A stretch of DNA of 64,000 nt from Nitrospirota bacterium (GCA_040752355.1 JBFMHE010000016.1:1-64000), one strand, 5' to 3'; counted from the stretch's first letter, positions 8,171 through 16,451 are shown. Program-made: numbers and translations. The notes: generated by a model not told the origin, from the sequence alone.

Positions 8171-8623
8171 CTACTCTCTCCCCATCCCCTTGATCATATC
8201 CATCTTGCCGATGATCCCCTTGAGCTTCCGCCCCTCGACGACCGGGATGAGGTGCATATTCTTCTCGGTCATGATGGTCGCCACCTCCTCGACCGGCGTA
8301 TCCTCGGTGACGGTGACGACCTCCTTCACGCTGATGTCTTTCACCGTTGCCGCAGCCATCTTCCTCACCTCTTCCTCCATGCGGCCCGGGCTCTCGAGCA
8401 TGATATAGGCGTCGAAGAGCCGCATGACCGTCGGGATATGGAGCCGCTTCTCGCGGACGATGAGATCATGCTCGGTGACGATGCCGACCAGGTCTCCCCG
8501 GTCGTCGACGACCGGCGCGCCGCTGATCCGGTGCTCTGTCAGAGTCCGCGCGAGGTCTTCTATCGTATCGTGCGGTTTCACGGTGATAACGTCTCTCGTC
8601 ATGATGTCTTTCGCCCTCAGCAT
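8171..8623 (-). CDS. Two-CBS-domain protein
   Basis: The 150-residue protein is made of two CBS motifs in tandem (about residues 1-60 and 85-145), with the pattern AKDIMTRDVITVKPHDTIEDLA and VKEVVTVTEDTPVEEVATIM. Such pairs bind adenosine nucleotides and sense energy charge. No catalytic or transport domain is fused, so the partner is unknown. It lies between pgeF and tsaE; its position in a run with nadK and nnr suggests, but does not show, a role linked to nucleotide cofactors. Confidence 0.9.
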   Translation of the reverse strand: MLRAKDIMTRDVITVKPHDTIEDLARTLTEHRISGAPVVDDRGDLVGIVTEHDLIVREKRLHIPTVMRLFDAYIMLESPGRMEEEVRKMAAATVKDISVKEVVTVTEDTPVEEVATIMTEKNMHLIPVVEGRKLKGIIGKMDMIKGMGRE

Positions 8624-8679
8624 CGTATCTCCTCGTTTCGTGAATTGAGTGTCTTCCTATTATAAACCAGAGAGGCGCA

Positions 8680-9366
8680 TCACAGCATCGCGATGAACGC
8701 GCACTGCCGGCCCGTGCTCCCTTTCGAAAAGCGATAGGAGAAGTATTTGTCGGGGAGGCAGAAGGTGCAGTCGCCCGAAACCCATACCTGCTCCGGCAGG
8801 ACCCCCATCGAGAGGGCCTGGAGACGGTTCGCCTCCGGCAGATCGAGATGATACTTCTCGCCCCTCTTTCCGCAGTACGCACCGCTGCCGGTCGCCTTCT
8901 CGACCGCTTCGGCCACCTCGGGGCCGACTTCGTAACAGCAGCCCTTGATGCTCGGCCCTACCGCAACCATGATGTCAGCCGGCGAGGACGAGAAGCGGGC
9001 GGCCATGGCCTCGATCGTCTTCTTCAGAATCATCTCCGCGGTCCCCCTCCACCCTGCATGCACGGCGCCGGCGACCCTCCGCTGCGGGTCGTACAGCAGG
9101 ATCGGCACGCAGTCGGCAACCTGCACGCCGATGACCACCGCTGTCCTGTGGGTGATCACCGCGTCCGCTATCCTGGGCTCCCGGCCGAAATCGAGGACGA
9201 CCACTTTATCGGTATGCTTCTGGATGGGAAGATACACATCCCTGACCGGCACCTGCATCAGCCGGGCGACGGCGTCGAGGTCGCCGTTCATCCTCTTCGT
9301 CGTGAAGAACGCCGTGACACGGGGACCTCCCGGGAGCGGCGGAACAACGACCGTATCAGCGGCCAT
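8680..9366 (-). CDS. pgeF: Purine nucleoside phosphorylase or laccase-fold protein (PgeF/YfiH)
   Basis: The 228-residue protein belongs to the DUF152/YfiH family. Members act as purine nucleoside phosphorylase or adenosine deaminase, and E. coli PgeF corrects peptidoglycan-precursor errors. The motifs VADCVPILLYD, GAVHAGWRGTAE and GPSIKGCCYEVG carry the zinc-binding Cys and His residues. Its start lies inside the end of nnr (11-base overlap), so the two are co-translated. The 56-base gap to the CBS gene holds no clear promoter. Older databases call this a polyphenol oxidase, which I would not use. Confidence 0.92.
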   Translation of the reverse strand: MAADTVVVPPLPGGPRVTAFFTTKRMNGDLDAVARLMQVPVRDVYLPIQKHTDKVVVLDFGREPRIADAVITHRTAVVIGVQVADCVPILLYDPQRRVAGAVHAGWRGTAEMILKKTIEAMAARFSSSPADIMVAVGPSIKGCCYEVGPEVAEAVEKATGSGAYCGKRGEKYHLDLPEANRLQALSMGVLPEQVWVSGDCTFCLPDKYFSYRFSKGSTGRQCAFIAML

Positions 9367-10876
9367 CGAGCACCATGAAGGCTTCGGGAAGCGCGGCGAT
9401 GATATCGGAAGCGATCAGCCCCTGCATCCCCTTTGCTTCGGCCGCCCTGTCTCCTGCCAGCCCGTGGAGAAAAACGCCGCAGACCGATGCCTCGATCGGG
9501 CTCATGCTCTGCCCCAGGAGCGCCGCGATGACGCCGGTCAGCACATCGCCGGAGCCGCCGGTCGCCATGCCGGGATTACCCGAAGTATTCAGAAAAACGC
9601 GTCCCTCGGGAGAGGCCGTGACCGTCGGAACCCCTTTAAGCACCAGATAGGCGCCGGTCTCGCGGCTGAAGGCGCTCGCGGTACCGATACGGTCCTCGAT
9701 TGCGTCGTGCTGCAGGAGCCGCGCCATCTCGCCCGGATGGGGGGTGAGCACGAGCGGCGCCTTCGCCGCTTTCACTATATCCTTTTTCCCTTTGAGGGAG
9801 TTCAGACCGTCCGCATCGATGACCATCGGCGCCGTCGCCCTGCGGACCAGCTCGGCCATGAGCGTCTCCGTATCAGGCGAGGTACCCATACCGGGGCCTA
9901 TGGCGATGACATCGGCCTTTTTCGTGATGAATGCGAAGACCGGGTCGAGCGCCTCTGCCGAGAGCATGCCGGCGCCGTCGTCGGGCAGCGGCAGGACCAT
10001 CTCCTCCGTCACCCCGGCCTGGATTATGCCGGCGATCGACTCGGGAACGCCGAGCGTCACCAGGCCCGCGCCGCTCCTGAGGCAGGCGCGTGCGGTCATC
10101 AGGGCAGCGCCGGTCTTGCCCCTCGATCCCGCGATCACCAGCACATGGCCGTAGTCGCCCTTGTAGGAATCCTTGTGCCGGATCGGGAGCATGCCCGAGA
10201 CCAATCCTCTGTCAACCGTCTCTACGCTCAGACTATCCGCATGCAGAAGGGACACCGGAAACCCTATGTCCTCGACAAAGAGCCTGCCCGCATAGTCTGC
10301 GCCGGGATAGAGGAGATGCCCGCGCTTCGGCAGGCCGAAGGTCACGGTGCAGTCGGCCCTTATCGCTTCGCCGAGCACCTCGCCGGTGTCCGAAGAGACG
10401 CCGGAAGGGATATCGACGGCGACGACCGGTGCGCCGGAGCCGTTCACGAAGGCGAACGCCGAAGCGATATCCGGGGCCGCCGGCCTGCTGAGACCGGTGC
10501 CGAAGACGGCATCGACGACCACCGCTCCATGGAGGTCCCTCTGCGTCAGGGTCTTTCTGAATTCTACAGGAACACCCATCTTTTTTGCGATGCGATACTG
10601 CGAGGCGCTGTCGGGACTCAGGGCATCTTTTTTCGCGAAGATGATCGCCGAGACAGTGAATCCCCAATTGAAAAGATTCCGCGCAGCCACGAGCCCGTCG
10701 CCGCCGTTATTGCCCCCGCCGCAGAGCACCGTCACCTTTTTCCCCTTATGCAGCTCTCTCACGCGCACGGCGACGGCGAGACCGGCGCGCTCCATCAGGA
10801 CCGGGCCGGGTATCCTGTAGTCATCGATCGCGATGCGGTCGATCGTCCTCATCTCGTCGGCGGTAACCACTTTCAT
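9356..10876 (-). CDS. nnr: Bifunctional NAD(P)H-hydrate epimerase and dehydratase
   Basis: The enzyme repairs hydrated NAD(P)H. The 506-residue protein is a fusion. The N-terminal YjeF-N epimerase domain (about 1-210) has VLCGGGNNGGDGLVAARN and VDAVFGTGL; the C-terminal ADP-dependent dehydratase domain (about 225-500) has ITPHPGE-like LTPHPGEMARLL and GNPGMATGGSGDVLTG. The start ATG 10876 opens the minus-strand operon. A TATAAT sits at 10929-10934 in the divergent space before ald, with no good -35, so it is only a weak promoter candidate. Confidence 0.95.
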   Translation of the reverse strand: MKVVTADEMRTIDRIAIDDYRIPGPVLMERAGLAVAVRVRELHKGKKVTVLCGGGNNGGDGLVAARNLFNWGFTVSAIIFAKKDALSPDSASQYRIAKKMGVPVEFRKTLTQRDLHGAVVVDAVFGTGLSRPAAPDIASAFAFVNGSGAPVVAVDIPSGVSSDTGEVLGEAIRADCTVTFGLPKRGHLLYPGADYAGRLFVEDIGFPVSLLHADSLSVETVDRGLVSGMLPIRHKDSYKGDYGHVLVIAGSRGKTGAALMTARACLRSGAGLVTLGVPESIAGIIQAGVTEEMVLPLPDDGAGMLSAEALDPVFAFITKKADVIAIGPGMGTSPDTETLMAELVRRATAPMVIDADGLNSLKGKKDIVKAAKAPLVLTPHPGEMARLLQHDAIEDRIGTASAFSRETGAYLVLKGVPTVTASPEGRVFLNTSGNPGMATGGSGDVLTGVIAALLGQSMSPIEASVCGVFLHGLAGDRAAEAKGMQGLIASDIIAALPEAFMVLDGR

Positions 10877-10954
10877 AAACCGTGTCCCTCTCTCGACAGG
10901 CGCTGAGCCGCCCGGAAATATGCCTCATATTATAGCACCAATGCCCGCACGGAA

Positions 10955-11014
10955 GAAGTAAGAGGTAGGAAGTGAGAAGTAAGAGGTAGGAAGTGAGAGA
11001 CAGGAAGTGAAAGG
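10955..11014. repeat. 21-bp purine-rich tandem repeat
   Basis: Two exact, adjacent copies of the 21-mer gaagtaagaggtaggaagtg(a) occupy 10955-10975 and 10976-10996. A partial third copy (gagacaggaagtgaaagg) follows. The repeat lies in the space between the divergent nnr and ald genes. Its pyrimidine complement resembles the tract at 31576-31614. Apart from this and a TATAAT at 10929-10934, I see nothing in 10877-11074. Confidence 0.8.
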
Positions 11015-11074
11015 TATAACTGGCGTGCTGTTTGTGATAAGATGTGAAATAAAGGAAGGGACCGGGAAACGAGC

Positions 11075-12160
11075 ATGGTCATCGGCGTACCGAAGGAGAT
11101 AAAAAAAGACGAGTACCGCGTCAGCATCACCCCGCTCGGCGCTGCGGAGCTGGTGAAAGGAGGGCACAGCGTACTCGTCGAGAGGGGGGCAGGCGAAGGC
11201 AGCGGCTTTTCCGACGAGGCGTATCAAAACGCCGGCGCCCGGTGCGTCGCCCGGGAAGAGGTCTTCGCTTCGGCCGAGCTCATCGTCAAGGTGAAGGAAC
11301 CGGTCCCCGAGGAGTTCGATCTCCTCAGGGAGGGACAGGCGCTCTTCACCTATCTCCATCTCGCGCCGAACCGGGAGCTCACGGAGCTGCTCCTCCGCAA
11401 GCGGATCGCCGCGCTCGGGTACGAGACGCTCGAAAAGGACGGCTCGCTCCCGCTGCTCGCGCCGATGAGCGAGATAGCAGGCCGCATGGCGCCGCTCATG
11501 GGAGCGTACTATCTCCAGAAATTTCGCGGCGGGAGCGGCATCCTGCCGACCGGGGTTGCGGGCGTGAGGCCTGCGAAGGCGGTTGTGCTCGGCTCCGGCG
11601 TAGTCGGCAGCAGCGCGGCCCGCGTCTGCCACGGCATCGGCATGGAGACGGTGGTCATCAACCGGGGTATCGAGAGGCTGCGGTGGCTCGACGAAGTCTA
11701 CCGGGGCAGTATCAAGACCCTCCCCCTCGAAGCATACATCATCAGCGAGGAGATACAGAGCGCCGATATCGTCATCGGCGCTGTGCTGGTGCCCGGCGGA
11801 AAGACCCCGCTCCTCATTACGCGGGCGATGCTCGGAACGATGCGGCGCGGCTCGGTCATCGTCGATGTCTCCATAGACCAGGGAGGCTGCGTCGAGACCG
11901 CCCGTCCGACGACCCACAACGACCCTGTCTACGAAGTGGATAGCGTTATTCATTATATGGTGGCCAATATGCCCGGCGCCTACCCGAGGACCTCGACCCT
12001 TGCGCTCACGAATGCAACGCTCCCCTATATCAAGGCCCTCGCGCACAAAGGGATAGAGCGTGCGCTCGGCGAGGATGCGACGATACGCAGCGCACTGAAC
12101 ACCCTCGACGGCGCCATAGCGAACAGGGCCCTCGCCGAAGCGTTCGCACGCAGCGCGTAG
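11075..12160 (+). CDS. ald: Alanine dehydrogenase
   Basis: Ald interconverts L-alanine and pyruvate plus ammonia using NAD. The 361-residue protein has the N-terminal substrate motif MVIGVPKEIKKDEYRV, LFTYLHLAPN with the active-site His, and the Rossmann segment VVLGSGVVGSSAARVCHGIG (about residues 168-190). Length fits the family. It stands alone on the plus strand between the nnr operon and the penicillin-binding protein gene, preceded by the purine repeat. The start is supported by a purine-rich GGGAAACGAG upstream and by the family N-terminus. The downstream space carries a TTCTGACTTCTGG-type repeat. Confidence 0.95.
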   Translation: MVIGVPKEIKKDEYRVSITPLGAAELVKGGHSVLVERGAGEGSGFSDEAYQNAGARCVAREEVFASAELIVKVKEPVPEEFDLLREGQALFTYLHLAPNRELTELLLRKRIAALGYETLEKDGSLPLLAPMSEIAGRMAPLMGAYYLQKFRGGSGILPTGVAGVRPAKAVVLGSGVVGSSAARVCHGIGMETVVINRGIERLRWLDEVYRGSIKTLPLEAYIISEEIQSADIVIGAVLVPGGKTPLLITRAMLGTMRRGSVIVDVSIDQGGCVETARPTTHNDPVYEVDSVIHYMVANMPGAYPRTSTLALTNATLPYIKALAHKGIERALGEDATIRSALNTLDGAIANRALAEAFARSA

Positions 12161-12169
12161 CTCACGCGT

Positions 12170-12216
12170 CTGTCTTCTGACTTCTGGCGCCTTACTCCTG
12201 GCTTCCGAATTCTGTT
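12170..12216. repeat. TTCTGACTTCTGG/CTCCTGGCTTC repeat, copy 1
   Basis: The tract tcttctgacttctggcgcc, then ttactcctggcttccgaatt, lies directly after ald. The same word set (ctcctg, gaattctg, acttctgg) recurs at 16452-16496 in another order. These look like members of one degenerate intergenic repeat family; no ORF crosses it. Confidence 0.5.
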
Positions 12217-12223
12217 TTTCCGG

Positions 12224-12251
12224 TTGCTTTTTCCAGCCCTTCTGCTATGAT
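12224..12251 (+). promoter_or_regulatory. Candidate promoter for the penicillin-binding protein gene
   Basis: TTGCTT (12224-12229) and TATGAT (12246-12251) are 16 bases apart. The -10 element covers the first in-frame ATG at 12247, so translation must start farther in; ATG 12304 is the next candidate. Confidence 0.4.
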
Positions 12252-12303
12252 TTTTTTATCACCGTTCACGATCCCCACTCCCAAAGCCGTTACGCCGCGA
12301 GAA

Positions 12304-14070
12304 ATGAAAGTACCGGGACTGAAAGCATCACTGATCCTCATCGTGCTGGCTCTCGTTGCATCGGGCATACTGGCGGCTGCGTTTGCCGGCATCCCCGAAA
12401 TCGACGCTTCCAGCACCTATGCGGTGCGCCTCTTTACCGACGAGGGCGAAGAGCTCGCCGAGTTCTATCGCGAACGGCGCTACTTCGTACCCCACCACAA
12501 AATTCCCGAGCAGGTGAAGAAGGCGTTTATCGTCATCGAGGACCGGCGCTTCTATGCCCACCGCGGGCTCGACCTCAAGGGAATCGCCCGCGCACTCCGC
12601 CGGAATATTGCGGCAGGCGCAGTCGTCGAAGGGGGCAGCACCATAACCCAGCAGCTCGCCAAGATGCTTCTGAGAGACCCCGAGCGGAGCCTCGCCCGCA
12701 AACTGAAGGAGATCGTCGTTACCGGCCACCTCGAGTGGCATTACTCGAAAGACGAAATCCTCGGCATGTATCTCAACCTCGCCTACTTCGGCGAGCGGGT
12801 CTACGGGATCGAGGCAGCCGCCCGCACCTACTTCAACAAGAAGACGGAACAGCTCTCGGTCGCTGAAGCGGCGCTCCTGGCAGCGCTCCAGAAGGCCCCC
12901 AGCAAATACTCTCCCTTCCGGAACCCCGCTCTCGCACAACAGCGCAGAGACCTCGTCCTACAGGCGCTGCATACCGCCAACCTCCTCTCCCGCGATGACT
13001 ACGAGAAGGCGCGCGGGGTCCCTCTTCCCCGAAGGACGGTCTTCGAAAGGAGATACGAGGCCCCCTACTTTACTGACCTCGTCAGGCAGCAGCTCTCGCG
13101 GAGGTACGGTGACGCCCTCTTTACCGGAGGGTTCCATATACAATCGACGATCAACAGCACGCTCCAGTCACTCGCCGAACGAGCGGTCCGAAAAGGCGTG
13201 CGGGATATCGAGATGCGGAGCGGCCGCGGGGTCGAGGCTGCGCTGGTCGCCATCGATATGCGGACAGGGGCCATTAAAGCGATGGTGGGCGGCGTCGACT
13301 ACCGGAGATCGCAATTCAACAGGGCGACCATGGCGCTGCGCCAGCCGGGCTCTGCATTCAAACCCTTCGTCTATGCCGCTGCCCTCGAACAGGGCATGTC
13401 GGGCAGCGACCGCGTTCTCGACCTCCCGGTCGCCGTGCCCGATCCCGAAAAAGGAGGGCTCTGGACCCCCCGGAATCATAGCTGGGAGTACTACGGCTCG
13501 GTCACGCTCAAGACCGCCCTGTCGCTCTCGCTCAATGCGGCCACCGTGCGCCTCGCCCAGGACGTCGGGTTCGAGAGAGTGCTCGAGACCGCCCTTCGCT
13601 GCGGCATACACTCCCGGCTCAAGCCGCACCCTTCGATCGCACTCGGCGCTCATGAAGTAACGCTGCTCGACCTGACCGCTGCATATATCGCGTTTGCTAC
13701 GGGAAACAGGGTCACTCCCCGGAGCTACACGGTCATCATCGACCGGAACGAGAACGTCATCGAAGAGGCCTTTCCCTCGTTCGAAGAGGTGCTCTCCGGA
13801 AATGTCGTGGAGAGCATCAAGACGCTTCTGCGCGCAGTGGTCGAGTCGGGAACAGCCGGGGAAGCTCTTGCGGTGAACCGGACGGTCTACGGGAAGACAG
13901 GGACGACGGACGACTACTCCGATGCGTGGTTTGTCGGTTTCGATGACCGCCTCGCCGTCGGTGTCTGGGTCGGCAGAGATGACCATACGCCCATCGGTCC
14001 CGGTGAATCGGGATCGAGCGCTGCGCTCCCTATATGGGTCGCCTTCATGAGGCAGGCAGCGCACCGATAG
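12304..14070 (+). CDS. Class A penicillin-binding protein (PBP1a type)
   Basis: A bifunctional peptidoglycan glycosyltransferase and transpeptidase of 588 residues, anchored by one N-terminal membrane segment (about residues 7-28, LKASLILIVLALVASGILAA). The GT51 domain has the catalytic Glu in VIEDRRFYAHRG and EGGSTITQQLAKM. The transpeptidase domain has QPGSAFKPF (SxxK), SLSLNAAT (SxN) and YGKTGTTDDYS (KTG). It is shorter than E. coli PBP1a and has no OB insertion. An ATG at 12247 lies inside a likely -10 element, so I start at 12304; the ribosome binding site there is weak (GCGAGA). Confidence 0.93.
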   Translation: MKVPGLKASLILIVLALVASGILAAAFAGIPEIDASSTYAVRLFTDEGEELAEFYRERRYFVPHHKIPEQVKKAFIVIEDRRFYAHRGLDLKGIARALRRNIAAGAVVEGGSTITQQLAKMLLRDPERSLARKLKEIVVTGHLEWHYSKDEILGMYLNLAYFGERVYGIEAAARTYFNKKTEQLSVAEAALLAALQKAPSKYSPFRNPALAQQRRDLVLQALHTANLLSRDDYEKARGVPLPRRTVFERRYEAPYFTDLVRQQLSRRYGDALFTGGFHIQSTINSTLQSLAERAVRKGVRDIEMRSGRGVEAALVAIDMRTGAIKAMVGGVDYRRSQFNRATMALRQPGSAFKPFVYAAALEQGMSGSDRVLDLPVAVPDPEKGGLWTPRNHSWEYYGSVTLKTALSLSLNAATVRLAQDVGFERVLETALRCGIHSRLKPHPSIALGAHEVTLLDLTAAYIAFATGNRVTPRSYTVIIDRNENVIEEAFPSFEEVLSGNVVESIKTLLRAVVESGTAGEALAVNRTVYGKTGTTDDYSDAWFVGFDDRLAVGVWVGRDDHTPIGPGESGSSAALPIWVAFMRQAAHR

Positions 14071-14134
14071 AACGGAATCGCCCCGGGACAACGGGCCTGC
14101 GGGGAATCGGGAGCAGCGGTGCAGGAGCGGAACG

Positions 14135-14377
14135 CTACGGAGAGCGCCGTGCCTTCTTCACCCGGTACACCGTCGTCTCCTCTTTCTCGCCTTTGGTCTC
14201 GATCACCTCTCCGGTATCGAGCAGCGCTTTAAGCGCCTCCCGCACCTCCTGCACGCCATGCGTACCCTTATCAGCTCTCACCCACCAGTTCAGTATGCCG
14301 GCCAAGGTATCCCTGGACTCGGGCTGCCGCGAGAGATAGGCGAGTATCTCGTCCGCCACATTGGTCTGCTTCGGCAT
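14135..14377 (-). CDS. Small conserved hypothetical protein, possibly winged-helix
   Basis: The 80-residue protein starts MPKQTNVADEILAYLSRQPE. ATG 14377 is chosen because AGGAGG sits seven bases before it; a longer frame upstream is not credible. The pattern of helices followed by GEVIETKGEKEETTVYRV suggests a helix-turn-helix with a beta wing, as in small DNA-binding proteins, but I recognise no named family. It is convergent with the penicillin-binding protein gene (64-base gap) and lies downstream of the FmdB-like gene. Confidence 0.7.
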   Translation of the reverse strand: MPKQTNVADEILAYLSRQPESRDTLAGILNWWVRADKGTHGVQEVREALKALLDTGEVIETKGEKEETTVYRVKKARRSP

Positions 14378-14484
14378 GGATATCCTCCTCTTCGTAAATC
14401 CTATACCAAATCCCTCATACCTTCCACCGCACGGCGCAGGGGCAGGCGGGATGCGGAACGAGGGGAATGAGGAGGTGCGCTGCG

Positions 14485-14652
14485 TTACGACTTTTTCGCC
14501 GTCTTCGCAAAGAAGCCGGTGAATCTCTTCGCCACATTGTCGCTCTGGCAATGAGGGCAGGCCACCTTCGGTTTGGTCTCGAGCTCTTTGAGAGAGAGAA
14601 ATACGGTAAAGTCCCTCTTGCAGTCGTTACAGCCGTACTCATACGCCGGCAT
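14485..14652 (-). CDS. FmdB-type zinc ribbon protein
   Basis: This short gene encodes 55 residues beginning MPAYEYGCNDCKRDFTVFLS and containing a second cysteine pair, ACPHC (residues 31-35). The two CxxC pairs (C8/C11 and C32/C35) form the zinc ribbon of the FmdB/CxxC_CXXC_SSSS family, whose function is mostly unknown; it was first linked to regulation of amide and urea metabolism. The start ATG 14652 has GGAGG five to nine bases upstream. An overlapping longer frame on the same strand is a shadow. Confidence 0.88.
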   Translation of the reverse strand: MPAYEYGCNDCKRDFTVFLSLKELETKPKVACPHCQSDNVAKRFTGFFAKTAKKS

Positions 14653-14734
14653 AGTGTCCTCCTTTCATTGCCCCCGGTTCAGGCCACATCCCCGTAATTG
14701 GACCGATACCTAAATCATAGCACGTAAAAACCGC

Positions 14735-14812
14735 CCGTGCGATAGGGCAAAGGAGGCAGAGCCGGGAGGTCCCGGGCCACGTTCCCTTTGCGGAGGGGGA
14801 CGCAAGCCACGG
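14735..14812 (+). promoter_or_regulatory. Possible c-di-GMP-I (GEMM) riboswitch-like element
   Basis: The 5' part CCGTG-C-GATAGGGCAAAGG (14735-14753) and the 3' part GGGACGCAAGCCACGG (14797-14812) resemble the two conserved ends of the GEMM motif, and the outer CCGTG and CACGG can pair. Doubts: the 3' motif has CGCAAGCC where CGCAAAGCC is usual. The middle is longer than normal and can also pair GCAAAGG with CCTTTGC, which would mask the ligand site. An AAAAAAATTTTTTT tract follows at 14822-14835. No ORF follows on the plus strand, so the controlled gene is unclear. Confidence 0.35.
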
Positions 14813-14867
14813 AGCAGATAGAAAAAAATTTTTTTGTGTTTCCTTATAACTCAACAGCTTTGCCTCC

Positions 14868-14896
14868 TTGACAGCATTTCAATAGAGAGGTAGAAT
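14868..14896 (+). promoter_or_regulatory. Strong sigma-70 promoter with no ORF downstream
   Basis: A perfect TTGACA (14868-14873), a 17-base spacer and TAGAAT (14891-14896) give the best consensus promoter in the window. Transcription would start near 14903 and run into 360 bases with no open reading frame, towards the 3' end of rtcA on the opposite strand. Confidence 0.65.
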
Positions 14897-14902
14897 AAGC
14901 TT

Positions 14903-15240
14903 AAGAAGAAGCAATAAGGATTGCGATGCTTTGGCACCGTGTCAAGCTAAAGCGCTAAGTGATGTGGCAAGGGAGCGGGAGATAGGTGTGGTGAGCAGGC
15001 CTCCACGCAGCAGGAGCAAGGAGGAAGCCTAAAGCATCTACCGAAGCACCCACCGTAGACAAAGAGACTCTAGTTTGCGGTACCGGGCATCGCAACACTG
15101 ATATCCTCAGAGCCATACCAGGGATAACGGGTAGTTCTGGATGCAGCAGGAGAAGAGGCTGCGGATGCAGGGCCGATAAGGCAATTACCCGGTCACCCAT
15201 CCTGAGTATGGCTTTGTCTTTTAGTTCGCCTCTCCATCCT
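14903..15240 (+). ncRNA. Candidate structured noncoding RNA, family not recognised
   Basis: The region follows a consensus promoter and has no credible gene on either strand. Several local helices can form on the plus strand: GCAAT/ATTGC (loop AAGG, near 14911), GCTTT/AAAGC, TTGCG/CGCAA (near 15075), GCAGC/GCTGC, and CGGGTA with TACCCG around 15130-15190. I compared it by eye with RNase P RNA, tmRNA, SRP RNA and group II intron domain V and found no match. It may be a relic of a retroelement. No clear terminator is visible before rtcA. The ends given are approximate. Confidence 0.35.
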
Positions 15241-15262
15241 CTCTCACGCCCTCCTTCATGGC

Positions 15263-16303
15263 CTACGGCTCGTGTATGACGACCGTCCCCGGCATACCGA
15301 TTTCCCCCTGCACGGAATACGTGAATGAGTGGAAAAGCCCGATGACCCATAAATTGGTCATGAGGTGATTGGTAATGCAGAAGGTGGTAAAGACCGACTG
15401 CTCCCGGCACATCGCGAGGTACGGCACGATCTGGTCAGGGAGGTGCTGGTCGAGAGCGGCGTCAGCTGCATGGTAGCGGAGGAGCTCATCCGCCGCCTCC
15501 TGCCCCACGGCTTCGGCCCGCTTGCCCCGTGCCCCGAGGGCGGTGAACCCGGCGAGAGCATGCTCCGATTCGGCCCGGAGAAAGACGAATGTCCCCTGTC
15601 CGTACGACGGTACCTCCCTGATCTCGATATCGAGAGGACAGCTTAATTTTTTCTCACCCGATATTCTATCGAACACGCTGCTCCTCTGGCGCTCGGCGAT
15701 CGAACGCGGGAGTCCTCCTCCCACTGCTGAAAGGCCTCTCACCGAACGCATACTCCCCCGCTCCCGCGCTATCAGCGGCGCGAGGGTCCCGGACGGAGAG
15801 ACGGTGACCGTCACCCTGCCGCCGCCCTTCGGATAGAAGCCGTAGGACTCGATCGAGAGCCCGGTCTCGATACCGATCCTCCCCAGCATAGGAGCGAACA
15901 CTTCGGCCATGTAGTGAAAGGAGGGACTGAAAGGTACATGGGTGCCGCCTTTCAGCGTTATGACCGCCCTCTTCCGGGAGAGCGCGAGCGCAGGCAGCAC
16001 GGTATGGATGATGAGCGAGGTCGAGCCTGCGGTCCCGACATCGAGCACGAGCTCGCCGCCCCTGACCTCGCGCGGCGAGAAGACCAGCTCCGTTGATCCC
16101 GGCCGATCCCCGCTCACCTCTGCATCCGCTATGTATTTCGCCGCTGCCACAGCGGTGAGGTGCTGGGGCATCAGTCCGGGCCTGCTCCGGTGCTTCCTGA
16201 TATTGAATATCGTAAACGGTTTCTTAAGGAGGCATGAGAGGCCGAGGGCAGTGCGCAGGATCTGGCCGCCCCCCTCGCCGTAGCTGCCGTCGATCTCGAT
16301 CAT
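15263..16303 (-). CDS. rtcA: RNA 3'-terminal phosphate cyclase RtcA
   Basis: RtcA uses ATP to convert RNA 3'-phosphate ends to 2',3'-cyclic phosphates through a covalent adenylated histidine. The 346-residue protein starts MIEIDGSYGEGGGQILRTAL and has RSRPGLMPQHLTAV, GGTHVPFSPSFHYM, GFYPKGGGRV and, near the end, the FTTFCITNHLMTN region. It is not adjacent to rtcB (29.6 kb), unlike E. coli rtcBA. Start ATG 16303 has no Shine-Dalgarno sequence; an extended -10 (TGCTACCAT, 16310-16318) ends six bases upstream, so the message is probably leaderless. Confidence 0.94.
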   Translation of the reverse strand: MIEIDGSYGEGGGQILRTALGLSCLLKKPFTIFNIRKHRSRPGLMPQHLTAVAAAKYIADAEVSGDRPGSTELVFSPREVRGGELVLDVGTAGSTSLIIHTVLPALALSRKRAVITLKGGTHVPFSPSFHYMAEVFAPMLGRIGIETGLSIESYGFYPKGGGRVTVTVSPSGTLAPLIARERGSMRSVRGLSAVGGGLPRSIAERQRSSVFDRISGEKKLSCPLDIEIREVPSYGQGTFVFLRAESEHALAGFTALGARGKRAEAVGQEAADELLRYHAADAALDQHLPDQIVPYLAMCREQSVFTTFCITNHLMTNLWVIGLFHSFTYSVQGEIGMPGTVVIHEP

Positions 16304-16451
16304 ACTGAAATGGTAGCACACAAGGGAGATATACAGAAGTGTGAGAAGAGAGCCGAGAGGCAGGACGTGAATCCAGGAGCCGGTCGGAGCGACCCTTCGC
16401 GCAGACCCGCTTCGGGAATCCGGAATAAAGAATCTCCTTCAAGCCCGTTTC

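Noticed and set aside
8945-10906. 653-codon plus-strand frame opposite pgeF and nnr
   Set aside because: Arg/His-rich shadow of well-conserved genes on the other strand.
10955-11014. CRISPR array
   Set aside because: The repeats are directly adjacent with no spacers; no cas genes are in the window.
12247-12303. ATG 12247 as the start of the penicillin-binding protein
   Set aside because: It lies within a likely -10 element and adds residues before the membrane anchor.
14653-15262. tRNA, RNase P RNA, tmRNA, SRP RNA or group II intron in the gene-free stretch
   Set aside because: None of the conserved words of these RNAs is present; the region is left as an unidentified candidate.
14955-15410. 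151-codon minus-strand frame across the rtcA end and the possible RNA
   Set aside because: It begins inside rtcA in another frame, has odd composition, and no ribosome binding site; I treat the region as non-coding.
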